Assembly: GCA_963838735.1 (NCBI GenBank)
Contig: CAWISG010000003.1
Location: 1-64,000, forward strand
Length of the DNA: 64,000 nt
Direction of reading: 5' to 3'
Source of the DNA: Parerythrobacter_A sp963838735
Lineage (GTDB): Bacteria > Pseudomonadota > Alphaproteobacteria > Sphingomonadales > Sphingomonadaceae
Part shown: positions 54,116 through 62,410 of the stretch, one piece after another
Layout: every line of letters begins with the position of its first letter
How positions within the stretch are numbered: position 1 is the first letter of the stretch
Position numbers and translations under genes: made by a program
Notes under the pieces: generated by a model
Databases searched by the model: none
What the model saw: the letters and a program-made list of their open reading frames with translations, nothing else
What the model was told of the DNA's origin: nothing

Positions 54116-54612
54116 CGCAGCGCACCGCGCAATTCGGCCAGCACGGCGTCCTGTTCGCGCACGCGCTGTAGCGCCTTCTCGCGGACCTGCGCCACGCGGA
54201 TGCGCTGTTCGAACGCCAGCGTGGTGTCGACATAGATCAGGTCGAGATCGGCCAGCACGACGGCGGCCTGGCTTCGCTGCGAATCGAGCGATGCCAGCGC
54301 CACCAGTGCCGCGCTGCGCCGGTCGCTGGTGATGGCGGAACCCGCACCGCTGCGCACGACACGCCGCGCACCCGGCACTTCGGAGGCAAACGCCGCGCTG
54401 GCCTGCGCCATGCGGGCGTCCAGTGCGTCGATGGCTGCGGCAGTATCGGCGGGCAGGGCGGCGGGCACCAGATCGGGCAGTCCGGCGACGGCATCGAATT
54501 GCGCACCGCTTCGTTCGAAATCGCGCAGGGCGAGCGAGGGGTAGTCGGTTGTGCTCGCCGCACAGCCCGAAAGGCACGACAGCATCAGCACGGCGGGAAG
54601 GAGTCTGGCCAT
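54112..54612 (-). CDS. Hypothetical lipoprotein upstream of fnr
   Basis: This 166-aa protein has a lipoprotein signal (MARLLPAVLMLSCLSGCAAS, lipobox LSGC). The mature part is Ala-rich and mostly helical, probably coiled, with ALDARMAQASAAFASEVPGA and a charged end (VREKALQRVREQDAVLAEL). I do not recognise a family. It is coupled to the FNR gene by ATGA. The two GGGCGTTCC copies in the leader are noted in the findings. Confidence 0.72.
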   Translation of the reverse strand: MARLLPAVLMLSCLSGCAASTTDYPSLALRDFERSGAQFDAVAGLPDLVPAALPADTAAAIDALDARMAQASAAFASEVPGARRVVRSGAGSAITSDRRSAALVALASLDSQRSQAAVVLADLDLIYVDTTLAFEQRIRVAQVREKALQRVREQDAVLAELRGALR

Positions 54613-54693
54613 ACGGGCGTTCCTATCATATCGCGGGCGTTCCGCCACCATCGCGATGTCGGTGTGCAGGCGACATTATGCGCCCGCACTGCG

Positions 54694-54722
54694 TTGACTT
54701 GGCGCGCAGTCTGGCATATTGG
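54694..54722 (+). promoter_or_regulatory. Candidate promoter for rplU-rpmA
   Basis: TTGACT (54694-54699) is followed by CATATT (54715-54720) after a 15-bp spacer, or TATTGG (54717-54722) after 17 bp. A stem-loop CCCCGT-CCTC-ACGGGG at 54740-54755 lies in the leader. This is a plausible promoter with a structured leader for the ribosomal protein operon. Confidence 0.4.
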
Positions 54723-54833
54723 CCCGCCTTCACGACTGACCCCGTCCTCACGGGGCGGGTCATTGTCGCGCCGGATTCGTATGGATGTTCCGTATGGGTT
54801 TGGCATCACAATTTAACTGGAAAGACGACCATC

Positions 54834-55325
54834 ATGTTCGCAATCGTGCGCACAGGCGGCAAGCAATACCGGGTTGCCGCCGGAGACAAGATCGCGGTTG
54901 AAAAGCTCGCCGGCGACGCTGGCGATACCATCACGCTGGGCGACATCCTGCTCGCTGGAGAAGGCGATGCGATGGAAGACGTTGGCAAGGTAACGGTATC
55001 CGCCGAAATCATCGCGCAGGCGAAAAGCGAAAAGGTCGTTGTCTTCAAGAAGAAGCGCCGTCACAACTATCGCCGCAAGAACGGCCATCGCCAGCAGATG
55101 ACGTTGCTGCGGATTACCGATGTCGGCTCCGGTGGCGCGAAGAAGTCCGCCGCCAAGAAGGCACCGATCGAGAAAGCCGACGCTCCCGCCAAGGATGCGC
55201 CCGAAAAGGCTGCACCGAAGGCCGAAAAGGCCGCTGGCGAGACCGCTGCCGTGAAGAAGGCTCCGGCGCAAAAAGCACCCGCCAAGAAGGCTGCCACCAA
55301 GGCGCCTGCGGCGAAGAAAGACTAA
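54834..55325 (+). CDS. rplU: 50S ribosomal protein L21
   Basis: L21 is a large-subunit protein. The 163-aa product starts MFAIVRTGGKQYRVAAGDKI, with KSEKVVVFKKKRRHNYRRKN and GHRQQMTLLRITDV, complete L21 text within the first 103 residues. It then has a Lys/Ala-rich extension of about 60 residues, as in many alphaproteobacteria. rpmA follows after 14 bp. Confidence 0.97.
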   Translation: MFAIVRTGGKQYRVAAGDKIAVEKLAGDAGDTITLGDILLAGEGDAMEDVGKVTVSAEIIAQAKSEKVVVFKKKRRHNYRRKNGHRQQMTLLRITDVGSGGAKKSAAKKAPIEKADAPAKDAPEKAAPKAEKAAGETAAVKKAPAQKAPAKKAATKAPAAKKD

Positions 55326-55339
55326 AGAGGTAACTCGGC

Positions 55340-55609
55340 ATGGCACATAAGAAAGCAGGCGGTTCATCCCGCAACGGTCGCGATTCCGCAGGGCGTCGCC
55401 TCGGCGTGAAAAAGTTCGGCAGCGAAGCCGTGGTCGCGGGCAACATCATCGTGCGCCAGCGCGGCACCAAGTATTATCCCGGCGAGCATGTCGGCATGGG
55501 CAAGGACCATACGCTGTTCGCGCTCAACGACGGCAAGGTCCGATTTCACAAGGGCAAGCTGAGCCGCACCTTTGTGTCGGTCGACCTGTTGGCGGAAGCT
55601 GCCGAATAA
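55340..55609 (+). CDS. rpmA: 50S ribosomal protein L27
   Basis: L27 reaches the peptidyl transferase centre. The 89-aa protein begins MAHKKAGGSSRNGRDSAGRR and has GNIIVRQRGTKYYPGEHVGM and GKDHTLFALNDGKVRFHKGK, all typical. It ends the rplU-rpmA operon, followed by a good terminator. Confidence 0.98.
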   Translation: MAHKKAGGSSRNGRDSAGRRLGVKKFGSEAVVAGNIIVRQRGTKYYPGEHVGMGKDHTLFALNDGKVRFHKGKLSRTFVSVDLLAEAAE

Positions 55610-55677
55610 ACCGGACGGTTCGATAACGGGGCCATCCATCGCGGATCGGCCTGCCAGCGACGATTAATTTCGATTGA

Positions 55678-55709
55678 GGGGAGACGGGCCAAGCCCGCCT
55701 CCCCTTTTT
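55678..55709 (+). terminator. Rho-independent terminator after rpmA
   Basis: GGGGAGACGGGC and GCCCGCCTCCCC form a 12-bp stem with one mismatch and a CAA loop, followed by TTTTT (55705-55709). It is placed 68 bp after the rpmA stop. Confidence 0.88.
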
Positions 55710-55758
55710 CATGCGCATTCTCCCCTTTGGCCGTTCCGGCATTTTCGGGAGAAAACGA

Positions 55759-56271
55759 ATGTTCCATCGCAGCGAAAGGCTGCTGCTGCGCCCCGCATGG
55801 GCGGAGGACTGGCGCGCTGTCTTCGATGGCGTGGCGGACGAAGCGATTGTCCGCAATCTGACCAGCGCGCCGTGGCCCTATGCCGAACTGGATGCGAAAG
55901 CATTTGTCGCGTTACAGGATGATCCGCGATACCCGCGCTTCATCATCGCCCGCGCCGACGATGCCGCCTTTATCGGGACAGCCGCCCTCATCGCGACCGG
56001 TCCAGACGTCGAACTGGGTTACTGGATCGCACGCGACCGCTGGGGGCGGGGATATGCCACTGAGGCGGGTCATGCGGTAGTCGCCATTGCGCAGATGCTG
56101 GGGCACCGCACGATCACTGCGGACCATTTCGCGGACAATCCCGCATCAGGTCGCGTGTTGCGCAAACTCGGTTTTGTCGCCACCGGCAACGTGCACGACC
56201 GCGACCAGCCGGGCCCGCGGCAAAGCGGTGCCCGCCGTCGAATATTGTTTGCACCTTGTACCTTAGCGTAG
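55759..56271 (+). CDS. GNAT family N-acetyltransferase (RimJ/RimL-like)
   Basis: This 170-aa protein has the acetyltransferase_3 pattern: ERLLLRPAWAEDWRAVFDGV at the N-terminus, then ELGYWIARDRWGRGYATEAG holding the acetyl-CoA binding loop, and a later NPASGRVLRKLGFVATG. The substrate is unknown, probably an amine or a protein N-terminus. Start MFHRSERLLL at 55759; a short upstream in-frame extension would overlap the terminator. Confidence 0.9.
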   Translation: MFHRSERLLLRPAWAEDWRAVFDGVADEAIVRNLTSAPWPYAELDAKAFVALQDDPRYPRFIIARADDAAFIGTAALIATGPDVELGYWIARDRWGRGYATEAGHAVVAIAQMLGHRTITADHFADNPASGRVLRKLGFVATGNVHDRDQPGPRQSGARRRILFAPCTLA

Positions 56272-56342
56272 TTTTTTGCCGCACCGGCTCGTCAACCCGA
56301 CAGACGTTGCGGTCATCCAACCGCTGCTATAGCACCCTACCG

Positions 56343-56951
56343 ATGTCGCAACGCAAACGCCTGACACCCGAAGAATCCCGCAATGCTGCACTTGCTGCCG
56401 CGCGCAGCCTCCTCCTGGAATCCGGACCGCAGGCAGTGACACTGAAGGCCGTGGCCCAGCGGGTAGGCCGCACCCATGCCAACCTGCTCCACCATTTCGG
56501 ATCGGCATCGGGCCTTCAAAAGGCGCTGGCAGCGCATCTGGCGCGCACTGTCTGCGAAACGATCAAGGATGCGGTGGAGGCCGAGCGGGCCGGGCTGGGC
56601 AGCCCGCGCGAGGTCGTGGACCTGGCGTTCGACGCCTTCGATGCGGAAGGTGCAGGGGCACTGGCGGGCTGGATGCTGCTGACCGGAAACGAGGATGCGC
56701 TCGACCCGATCATCGAGGCCATTCACCAGCTGGTCGACGAAATCGCGCCGCAAGAAAATCCCTGTTGCGACGCGACCAGCGAGGTCGGACGGATACACGA
56801 GGAAACGCTGAGCCTCGTGCTGCTGGCGCTGGGCGACGCTTTGATGGGCGCGCCGATGGCGAAGGCGCTGGGCTTGCCACGCGATACGGCGCGACGCCGG
56901 GCAGAAACGATGCTGATTTCGTCGCTCGCGGAGATTGAGGCGACAGCTTAA
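56343..56951 (+). CDS. TetR family transcriptional regulator
   Basis: This 202-aa protein has a TetR helix-turn-helix: LTPEESRNAALAAARSLLLE, then SGPQAVTLKAVAQRVGRTHA and NLLHHFGSASGLQKALAAHL. The C-terminal ligand domain includes GWMLLTGNEDALDPIIEAIH and LVLLALGDALMGAPMAKALG. The target is unknown. It converges on ygfZ with a 4-bp overlap. Confidence 0.9.
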   Translation: MSQRKRLTPEESRNAALAAARSLLLESGPQAVTLKAVAQRVGRTHANLLHHFGSASGLQKALAAHLARTVCETIKDAVEAERAGLGSPREVVDLAFDAFDAEGAGALAGWMLLTGNEDALDPIIEAIHQLVDEIAPQENPCCDATSEVGRIHEETLSLVLLALGDALMGAPMAKALGLPRDTARRRAETMLISSLAEIEATA

Positions 56952-57703
56952 CCGCGTTGCCACTCCGGCAGGCTGGCAGCATCGATATCGGCCATGCGCA
57001 GGTGATCTACGGCAAGGCCGAGCGCGGGATAGGCCGCCTTGCGCCGCTTCTCTTCCGACAGTTCAAGCGGCACGACCACCAGCCGCCGGTTGACTTTCTG
57101 CCGCCAGTTCATGCGCGCGGTGTTTTCCTGTCCGATATAACAGCCTTTCTCGAACGATACGCCGTTCAACTCCACCGCATTTGTTTCCAGCCACAGTATA
57201 TCGCCCAGCTCGGCCTGACCTTCGGGCACGCCCAAGGACAGGCGATGGGCCCGCCACACATCGTCCGAACCGGCCTCGACTGTCCCGGGCTCGCACGGCG
57301 CAATCCAGCGGTCGCCCAGCGCAGTTAGCCGCGGATCATTTGCGGCACCGTCGCCTGGTTCGTCACCCCCATCTCCGCGCCAGTGCACGCCAAGCACCGG
57401 GTCCACTGCAATGTCGATGGCCCGCCGCAAGCGATACAGCGACAGCCGCTTGACCAGCGCCTCCGCCTGCGCCGCCTCGCAATCGAGCAGCAATGCGTCT
57501 GCACCCGACGGCCAGACAATGAAGTCGAACATCGTCTTGCCCTGCGCACTCAGCAAGGCAGCGTAACAGGGCAGCGGGCCCTTCACGTCGTTCGTCACCA
57601 AGCCCTGGAGAAATTCAGCCACCGATTCGGTGTCGTCTTTCGGCGAGACGCGGATAACCGCACGGTCGTTAAGACGGGTCGTTGCGGGTGCAGGCCGGGT
57701 CAT
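56948..57703 (-). CDS. ygfZ: YgfZ family folate-binding protein
   Basis: This 251-aa protein is related to the aminomethyltransferase T protein and supports Fe-S enzyme maturation with folate. The signature KGCYIGQE is in VSFEKGCYIGQENTARMNWR. The N-terminus has RAVIRVSPKDDTESVAEFLQ and GLVTNDVKGPLPCYAALLSA. It is divergent from pyrC across 214 bp. Confidence 0.92.
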   Translation of the reverse strand: MTRPAPATTRLNDRAVIRVSPKDDTESVAEFLQGLVTNDVKGPLPCYAALLSAQGKTMFDFIVWPSGADALLLDCEAAQAEALVKRLSLYRLRRAIDIAVDPVLGVHWRGDGGDEPGDGAANDPRLTALGDRWIAPCEPGTVEAGSDDVWRAHRLSLGVPEGQAELGDILWLETNAVELNGVSFEKGCYIGQENTARMNWRQKVNRRLVVVPLELSEEKRRKAAYPALGLAVDHLRMADIDAASLPEWQRG

Positions 57704-57917
57704 CCCAGCAACATCGGCATCGGCGGCGGCGATGCAAGTGGTGTCCTACAGGCGCAGGGTGTGACAAGATGGACGCGTAATCGAATCCTCGTGTGCACGC
57801 AGCGCGCCCTTTTTGCTAAAAACGCTTTGTAGCAATGACTTAGGTGAAAGTCGAAATCCCCTTTAATACCGCCCGCCGAATGTAAATCGTGAACGTACCC
57901 GAAGAATGAGCTGCCCC

Positions 57918-58949
57918 ATGAACGAATTGACCATCCGCCGTCCCGATGACTGGCACCTGCATTTCCGCGACGATGCGATGATGCGCGCCGTCGTGCCGTT
58001 TACCGCCCGCCAGTTTGCGCGGGCCATCGTGATGCCGAACCTGTCACCGCCCGTGACCACCGCCGCCTTGGCCGGCGCGTATCGTGACAGGATCATCGCG
58101 GCGGTGCCCGAAGGCGTCGATTTCACGCCGCTGATGACCTGCTATCTGACCGACGATACCGATGCGGACGATCTTGCGGCGGGCTTTGCCGACGGCATCT
58201 TTACCGCCGCCAAGCTCTATCCCGCCCACGCCACCACCAACTCCGCGCATGGCGTTAGCGATGTGGCCAACATTCGCGGCGTGCTGGAGCGGATGGCGCA
58301 AATCGGCATGCCGCTATGTGTACATGGCGAGGTGACAGCGGACGAGATCGACGTGTTCGACCGCGAGGCGGTGTTCATCGAGCAGGTGATGATACCGCTG
58401 GTTGCCGAATTGCCCGAACTGCGCGTGGTGTTCGAACATATCACCACCGCCGATGCCGTCGATTTCGTCGAAACGACGGGCGAGAACATCGCGGCGACGA
58501 TCACGCCGCAGCATTTGCACATCAATCGCAACGCCATGCTGGTGGGCGGGATGCGACCGCATGCCTATTGCCTGCCGGTGGCGAAGCGGGAGCGGCACCG
58601 GCTGATGCTGCGCGCAGCGGCGACGGGCGGTTCGGCGGCCTTTTTTCTCGGCACCGACAGCGCGCCGCATACGCGCGACGCAAAGGAAAGCGCGTGTGGA
58701 TGCGCGGGTATCTTCAATGCACCGTTTGCACTGGAAAGCTATGTGCAGGTTTTCGACGAGGAGGGCGCGCTGGACCGGTTCGAAGCGTTTTCCGGCGAGA
58801 ACGGGCCGCGTTTCTATCGACTGCCGCTGAATGAAACCCGCATCACCCTGCGCCGCCGTCCGGTCACCGTGCCGGAAACGTTGCCGGCCGGGGGTAGCGA
58901 TGTGGTGCCGTTTCATGCCGGCCAGACGCTGGACTGGTCACTGGACTAG
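57918..58949 (+). CDS. pyrC: Dihydroorotase (class II)
   Basis: PyrC closes the ring of carbamoyl-aspartate to dihydroorotate. The 343-aa protein has metal ligands in DDWHLHFRDD, the carboxylated Lys in FTAAKLYPAHATTNSAHGV, and further sites in LCVHGEVTADEIDVFDREAV, FEHITTADAVDF and GTDSAPHTRDAKESACGCAG. It is a stand-alone enzyme of about the normal class II size. ATG at 57918. Confidence 0.96.
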   Translation: MNELTIRRPDDWHLHFRDDAMMRAVVPFTARQFARAIVMPNLSPPVTTAALAGAYRDRIIAAVPEGVDFTPLMTCYLTDDTDADDLAAGFADGIFTAAKLYPAHATTNSAHGVSDVANIRGVLERMAQIGMPLCVHGEVTADEIDVFDREAVFIEQVMIPLVAELPELRVVFEHITTADAVDFVETTGENIAATITPQHLHINRNAMLVGGMRPHAYCLPVAKRERHRLMLRAAATGGSAAFFLGTDSAPHTRDAKESACGCAGIFNAPFALESYVQVFDEEGALDRFEAFSGENGPRFYRLPLNETRITLRRRPVTVPETLPAGGSDVVPFHAGQTLDWSLD

Positions 58950-59854
58950 CGGGCTAAGGTCGCTGGCGCTGCGGCGCGGCTCTTCGCCCACATATCGAAG
59001 ACGAACACCGCCAGCGCCGCCCAGATCAGGATGAAGCACCAAAGCTGGGCCGGTTTCAGCGGCTCGCCGAATACGGTCAGCCCGAGAACGAAAACGATAG
59101 AGGGGGCAAGGAACTGAATGAAACCAAGCGTAGAATAGGCCATGCGCCGTGCGGCGATTGCGAACAGCAGCAGCGGCACGGCCGTCAGCACGCCACCGAG
59201 CAGAATCAGCAGATCCATCCGTAGCGTGACACCGAATGCCGAGCCTTGCGGCAGCCCTGCATAATACAGGGCAATCGCAGTGGCGGGCAGGAACAGAATG
59301 GCCGATTCGATGGTGAGGCCGGGCAGGGCACCCACCGCGACCTTCTTGCGCACCAGACCGTAGCTGGCGAAGCTGACGGCCAGGGTCAGGCTTATCCACA
59401 ATGTCGTCAGCGCGCCGCCAAGCAGGAAGGCGATGCCTGCCGCTGCCAGCGCCACGGCAGTCCACTGGCGGGCATTCAGCCGCTCGCCGAGGAAGACGGT
59501 GCCGAGCATCACATTGAGGAGAGGATTGATGTAATACCCCAGGCTGGCGGCATAGACGAAGTTCTGCTGGATCGCCCAGATATAGACCAGCCAGTTGAGG
59601 CCGATCAGGAACGCGCTGAGGCCCAGCATCGCCATCGTGCGCGGTTCGCGCAGAGCGGCGCGGACTTCGGGCCACTGCCGCCGCGCCAGCACGATCAGCA
59701 TGCACAGCGGCACCGTCCAGATAATCCGCCAGCCGACGAATTCGAATGCCGGAACGCTGCGCACGAAAATGAGATAGACGGGCAGGAAGCCCCACAGCAG
59801 ATAGGCGCCGAGCGCGGCGGGCAGGCCCGAAGGCGCGGATTTCGGCGAAGTCAT
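58946..59854 (-). CDS. rarD: EamA family transporter RarD
   Basis: This 302-aa drug/metabolite transporter has ten helices and matches RarD: LGAYLLWGFLPVYLIFVRSV, LIGLNWLVYIWAIQQNFVYA and ASLGYYINPLLNVMLGTVFL. The substrate is unknown. Start MTSPKSAPSGLP at 59854 is preferred over an upstream in-frame ATG at 59917. It converges on pyrC with a 4-bp overlap. Confidence 0.9.
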   Translation of the reverse strand: MTSPKSAPSGLPAALGAYLLWGFLPVYLIFVRSVPAFEFVGWRIIWTVPLCMLIVLARRQWPEVRAALREPRTMAMLGLSAFLIGLNWLVYIWAIQQNFVYAASLGYYINPLLNVMLGTVFLGERLNARQWTAVALAAAGIAFLLGGALTTLWISLTLAVSFASYGLVRKKVAVGALPGLTIESAILFLPATAIALYYAGLPQGSAFGVTLRMDLLILLGGVLTAVPLLLFAIAARRMAYSTLGFIQFLAPSIVFVLGLTVFGEPLKPAQLWCFILIWAALAVFVFDMWAKSRAAAPATLAR

Positions 59855-59933
59855 CGCTTCGCGCTTAGGCTTGCGCGGCCGTGACAACAAGGACGCGGGC
59901 GGCAAGATTGCGGGCAAGAAGGAGGGTTAACCA

Positions 59934-60674
59934 ATGCGTGCTAACACCCGGGCCATGTTGGTAATGCTCCGCCTTGTTTCCTGTGTGCTTGCAGCTGTCG
60001 CAATCAGCGGATGCAATGATGCTGCACCTGCGCCTGAAACGACCGATGCGGACCCGGTGGTGCAGCGGGCATTGAACGATCCGCTGATGATCGACCCGGA
60101 CCTATCGTCGCAGAACCTCGCCAACGCGGCGCTATCTTTCGAGATCGGACATCCGGTTCCACCCGAAAACGCCGATGCTTCGGCTGCACTGGCAGCGCGA
60201 GAGGCGGCGCTGAAATTGCTGAAAGGCGCGACGCCGGATCTGCAACCGGTTGCGGATAACGCAGCCGCCCCGGGCGATGCCGAGGCGCTCAATGTGCTGG
60301 GACGTTTGAAGCGGCTGGGTATCGCGGAGAAATGCCTTGCTGGTGCGCGCTTTTCCGCGCTGTGGGTGACGCGCTTGCCGGACGGGCTGGAGCCTTATCC
60401 GCGCGCCAGCGTAAAGGAAGCGGCGGGCACCGATGCGGGGGGCTGCGAAGTGCGCAGCGTCATCTATCTCAGCCCGGTAAGTATCGAGGATATCATCGCC
60501 TTCCACGCCGCCCGCGCCAGCGATGCGGGATTTGCCACAGAATATCGCACAGGGGAGGGGTGGCATCTTCTGTCCGCCGAGGCGGAACGCGCGCGGTTCG
60601 AGATTGCCGGAAGAACGCTGGCGGGTGGCCTGTCCGAAGTATCGATTGCCAGCGCGGCGAACAACAGGCCCTGA
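59934..60674 (+). CDS. Hypothetical lipoprotein, 246 aa
   Basis: The N-terminus has a long hydrophobic signal ending in a lipobox (AAVAISGC). The mature protein has QRALNDPLMIDPDLSSQNLA, a proline/alanine stretch, and a C-terminal domain with two Cys residues (AEKCLAGARFSALW and GGCEVRSVIYLSPVSIEDII). I do not recognise a family. A 79-bp gap separates its start from that of rarD, which is divergent. It converges on astD with a 5-bp gap. Confidence 0.75.
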   Translation: MRANTRAMLVMLRLVSCVLAAVAISGCNDAAPAPETTDADPVVQRALNDPLMIDPDLSSQNLANAALSFEIGHPVPPENADASAALAAREAALKLLKGATPDLQPVADNAAAPGDAEALNVLGRLKRLGIAEKCLAGARFSALWVTRLPDGLEPYPRASVKEAAGTDAGGCEVRSVIYLSPVSIEDIIAFHAARASDAGFATEYRTGEGWHLLSAEAERARFEIAGRTLAGGLSEVSIASAANNRP

Positions 60675-60679
60675 CACGC

Positions 60680-62095
60680 TCAGCCGTTGGAAAGGCCGAC
60701 GCCGATAGTGGCACGCGGTTGCTCCATCTCGGTGCTTGCGACCGGATACGCACAATAGTCGGCGGCGTAGAATGCGGCGGGACGGTGGTTGCCCGACAGG
60801 CCCAGCCCGCCGAACGGTGCCGCCGAGGATGCGCCGCTGGTCGGACGGTTCCAGTTGATGATGCCCGCGCGGATATTGGCCCAGAACTTGTTGTAGTCCT
60901 GCGGGTTGCCGCCGATCAGCGACGCGGACAGGCCGAAGCGGGTGCGGTTTGCCTCGGCGATACCGGCCTCGAAGTCCTTGACGCGAATGACTTGCAGCAA
61001 CGGGCCGAACAGCTCGACATCCGGGCGGTCGGACATCGCGGTGGTGTCGATGATGCCGGGCGACAGGAACGGCAGATTGTCGTCCGGTCGCGTCATGTGC
61101 CGGATCGCCTTGCCGCCATTGGACAGGAAATAAAGGAAGCTCTCGACCAGCTGGTCCGCCGTGGCATTGTCGATCACTGGTCCCATGAAAGGTGCAGGCT
61201 CGGCAAAGGGTTCGCCCACGATCAGGCGCGAGGTCAGCGTCTTCAGCTCGTCGATCAGCGGGGCGTACATGCTGTCCTTCACGATCAACCGCCGCGCCGC
61301 GGTGCAACGTTGTCCGGCAGTGGTGAAGGCGCTCTGGATAACGAGCGTGGCGGCGTCGGTAATCTTGGGCGTGTCGATCACCACGATGGGGTTGTTGCCG
61401 CCCATTTCGAGCGCCACGATCTTGCCCGGATTGTTGGCCAGCCGCTTGTTGATGGCGATGCCGACCTGCGCGGAGCCGGTAAATAGCACGCCATCCACGC
61501 CGCGATGCGCGACCAACGCCTTGCCTTCCTCCGGCCCGCCTACGCAGAATTGCGCCACGGCAGCAGAGATGCCCGCGCGGTTGAAGCACTGCATCAGCAG
61601 CTCGCCAGTAGCAGGCGTCTTTTCGCTGGGTTTGAATATCACGACATTGCCGGCGATCAGCGCAGGCACGATGTGGCCGTTCGGCAGGTGGGCGGGGAAA
61701 TTGTACGGGCCGAGGACCAGCATCACGCCATGCGGCTTGTGCCGGACCGCAGAGGTGCCTTTCATCGCGCTGTCGAGCTTCTTCTGCCCGGTGCGTTCGG
61801 CATAGGCACTGACCGAAATGTCCACCTTGGCCATTACCGCATCGACTTCGGTGCGCGCTTCCCACATTGGCTTGCCGGTTTCACGCGCGATGGTGGTGGC
61901 GAGCAGGTCGGCTTCCTTGCGGACCTCGTTCACGAAACGGCGGCACAGTTCGATGCGCGTGGCAAGCGGCTGCGCGGCCCAGGCGGGCCAGGCACGGCGG
62001 GCACGATCAACCACGGCGTCTATATCGTCGACCTTGCCACGCCAGACCTCCGCACCTGTGGCGGGTTCGACGGATACGATTTCACTGTCAGACAC
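60680..62095 (-). CDS. astD: N-succinylglutamate 5-semialdehyde dehydrogenase
   Basis: AstD oxidises N-succinylglutamate semialdehyde in the arginine succinyltransferase pathway. GTG at 62095 gives a 471-aa aldehyde dehydrogenase. The catalytic Cys is in TTAGQRCTAARRLIV, the Glu in VALEMGGNNPIVVI, and the NAD text is VLVLGPYNFPAHLPNGHI-like (here MLVLGPYNFPAHLPNGHIVP). No astA, astB or astE is in the window, so the pathway assignment rests on family similarity alone. Confidence 0.9.
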   Translation of the reverse strand: MSDSEIVSVEPATGAEVWRGKVDDIDAVVDRARRAWPAWAAQPLATRIELCRRFVNEVRKEADLLATTIARETGKPMWEARTEVDAVMAKVDISVSAYAERTGQKKLDSAMKGTSAVRHKPHGVMLVLGPYNFPAHLPNGHIVPALIAGNVVIFKPSEKTPATGELLMQCFNRAGISAAVAQFCVGGPEEGKALVAHRGVDGVLFTGSAQVGIAINKRLANNPGKIVALEMGGNNPIVVIDTPKITDAATLVIQSAFTTAGQRCTAARRLIVKDSMYAPLIDELKTLTSRLIVGEPFAEPAPFMGPVIDNATADQLVESFLYFLSNGGKAIRHMTRPDDNLPFLSPGIIDTTAMSDRPDVELFGPLLQVIRVKDFEAGIAEANRTRFGLSASLIGGNPQDYNKFWANIRAGIINWNRPTSGASSAAPFGGLGLSGNHRPAAFYAADYCAYPVASTEMEQPRATIGVGLSNG

Positions 62096-62410
62096 GTGAT
62101 TGCTTTTCCAAACCTTGTTCCGGATACGCGCTAGCATAAAACCAGGTAAAGCAAAGCCGGCCCTCCGGGCCCGCCTCAGATTTTGGTCGAACGGCTCGAG
62201 TCTGTAGCGCTGACAGGTCAGCCGCGTGCTTAACAGTGTGTTGCAAATAGGCAATATTCCTGCCATCGCGCATCCTCGATAGCGTTCCGAGACTACTAGT
62301 GAGTTTCGAAACGACATTCTCCTGAGCATATTCCATGCATGTGGATTGCATGGTTCCCGCACACCGTTTTGCATCTGCCGATGCGAGACCAACCTGAAGA
62401 GTTCACCACA
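62096..62410. other. 315-bp intergenic region upstream of the adhesin
   Basis: No convincing gene was seen. It holds the promoters of astD (minus) and the adhesin (plus). A 7-bp inverted repeat lies at 62333-62353. The ribosome site of the adhesin (GAAGAG) is 8-10 bases before ATG 62411. Confidence 0.5.
62333..62353. repeat. Inverted repeat upstream of adhesin gene
   Basis: CCATGCA (62333-62339) and TGCATGG (62347-62353) form a 7-bp perfect inverted repeat with a 7-base spacer, 58 bp upstream of the adhesin start. It could be an operator or an mRNA hairpin. Confidence 0.45.

Noticed and set aside
57770..57840. Possible tRNA fragment or attachment site near 57780
   Set aside because: TCGAATCCT resembles a T-arm but no acceptor or anticodon arms can be paired.
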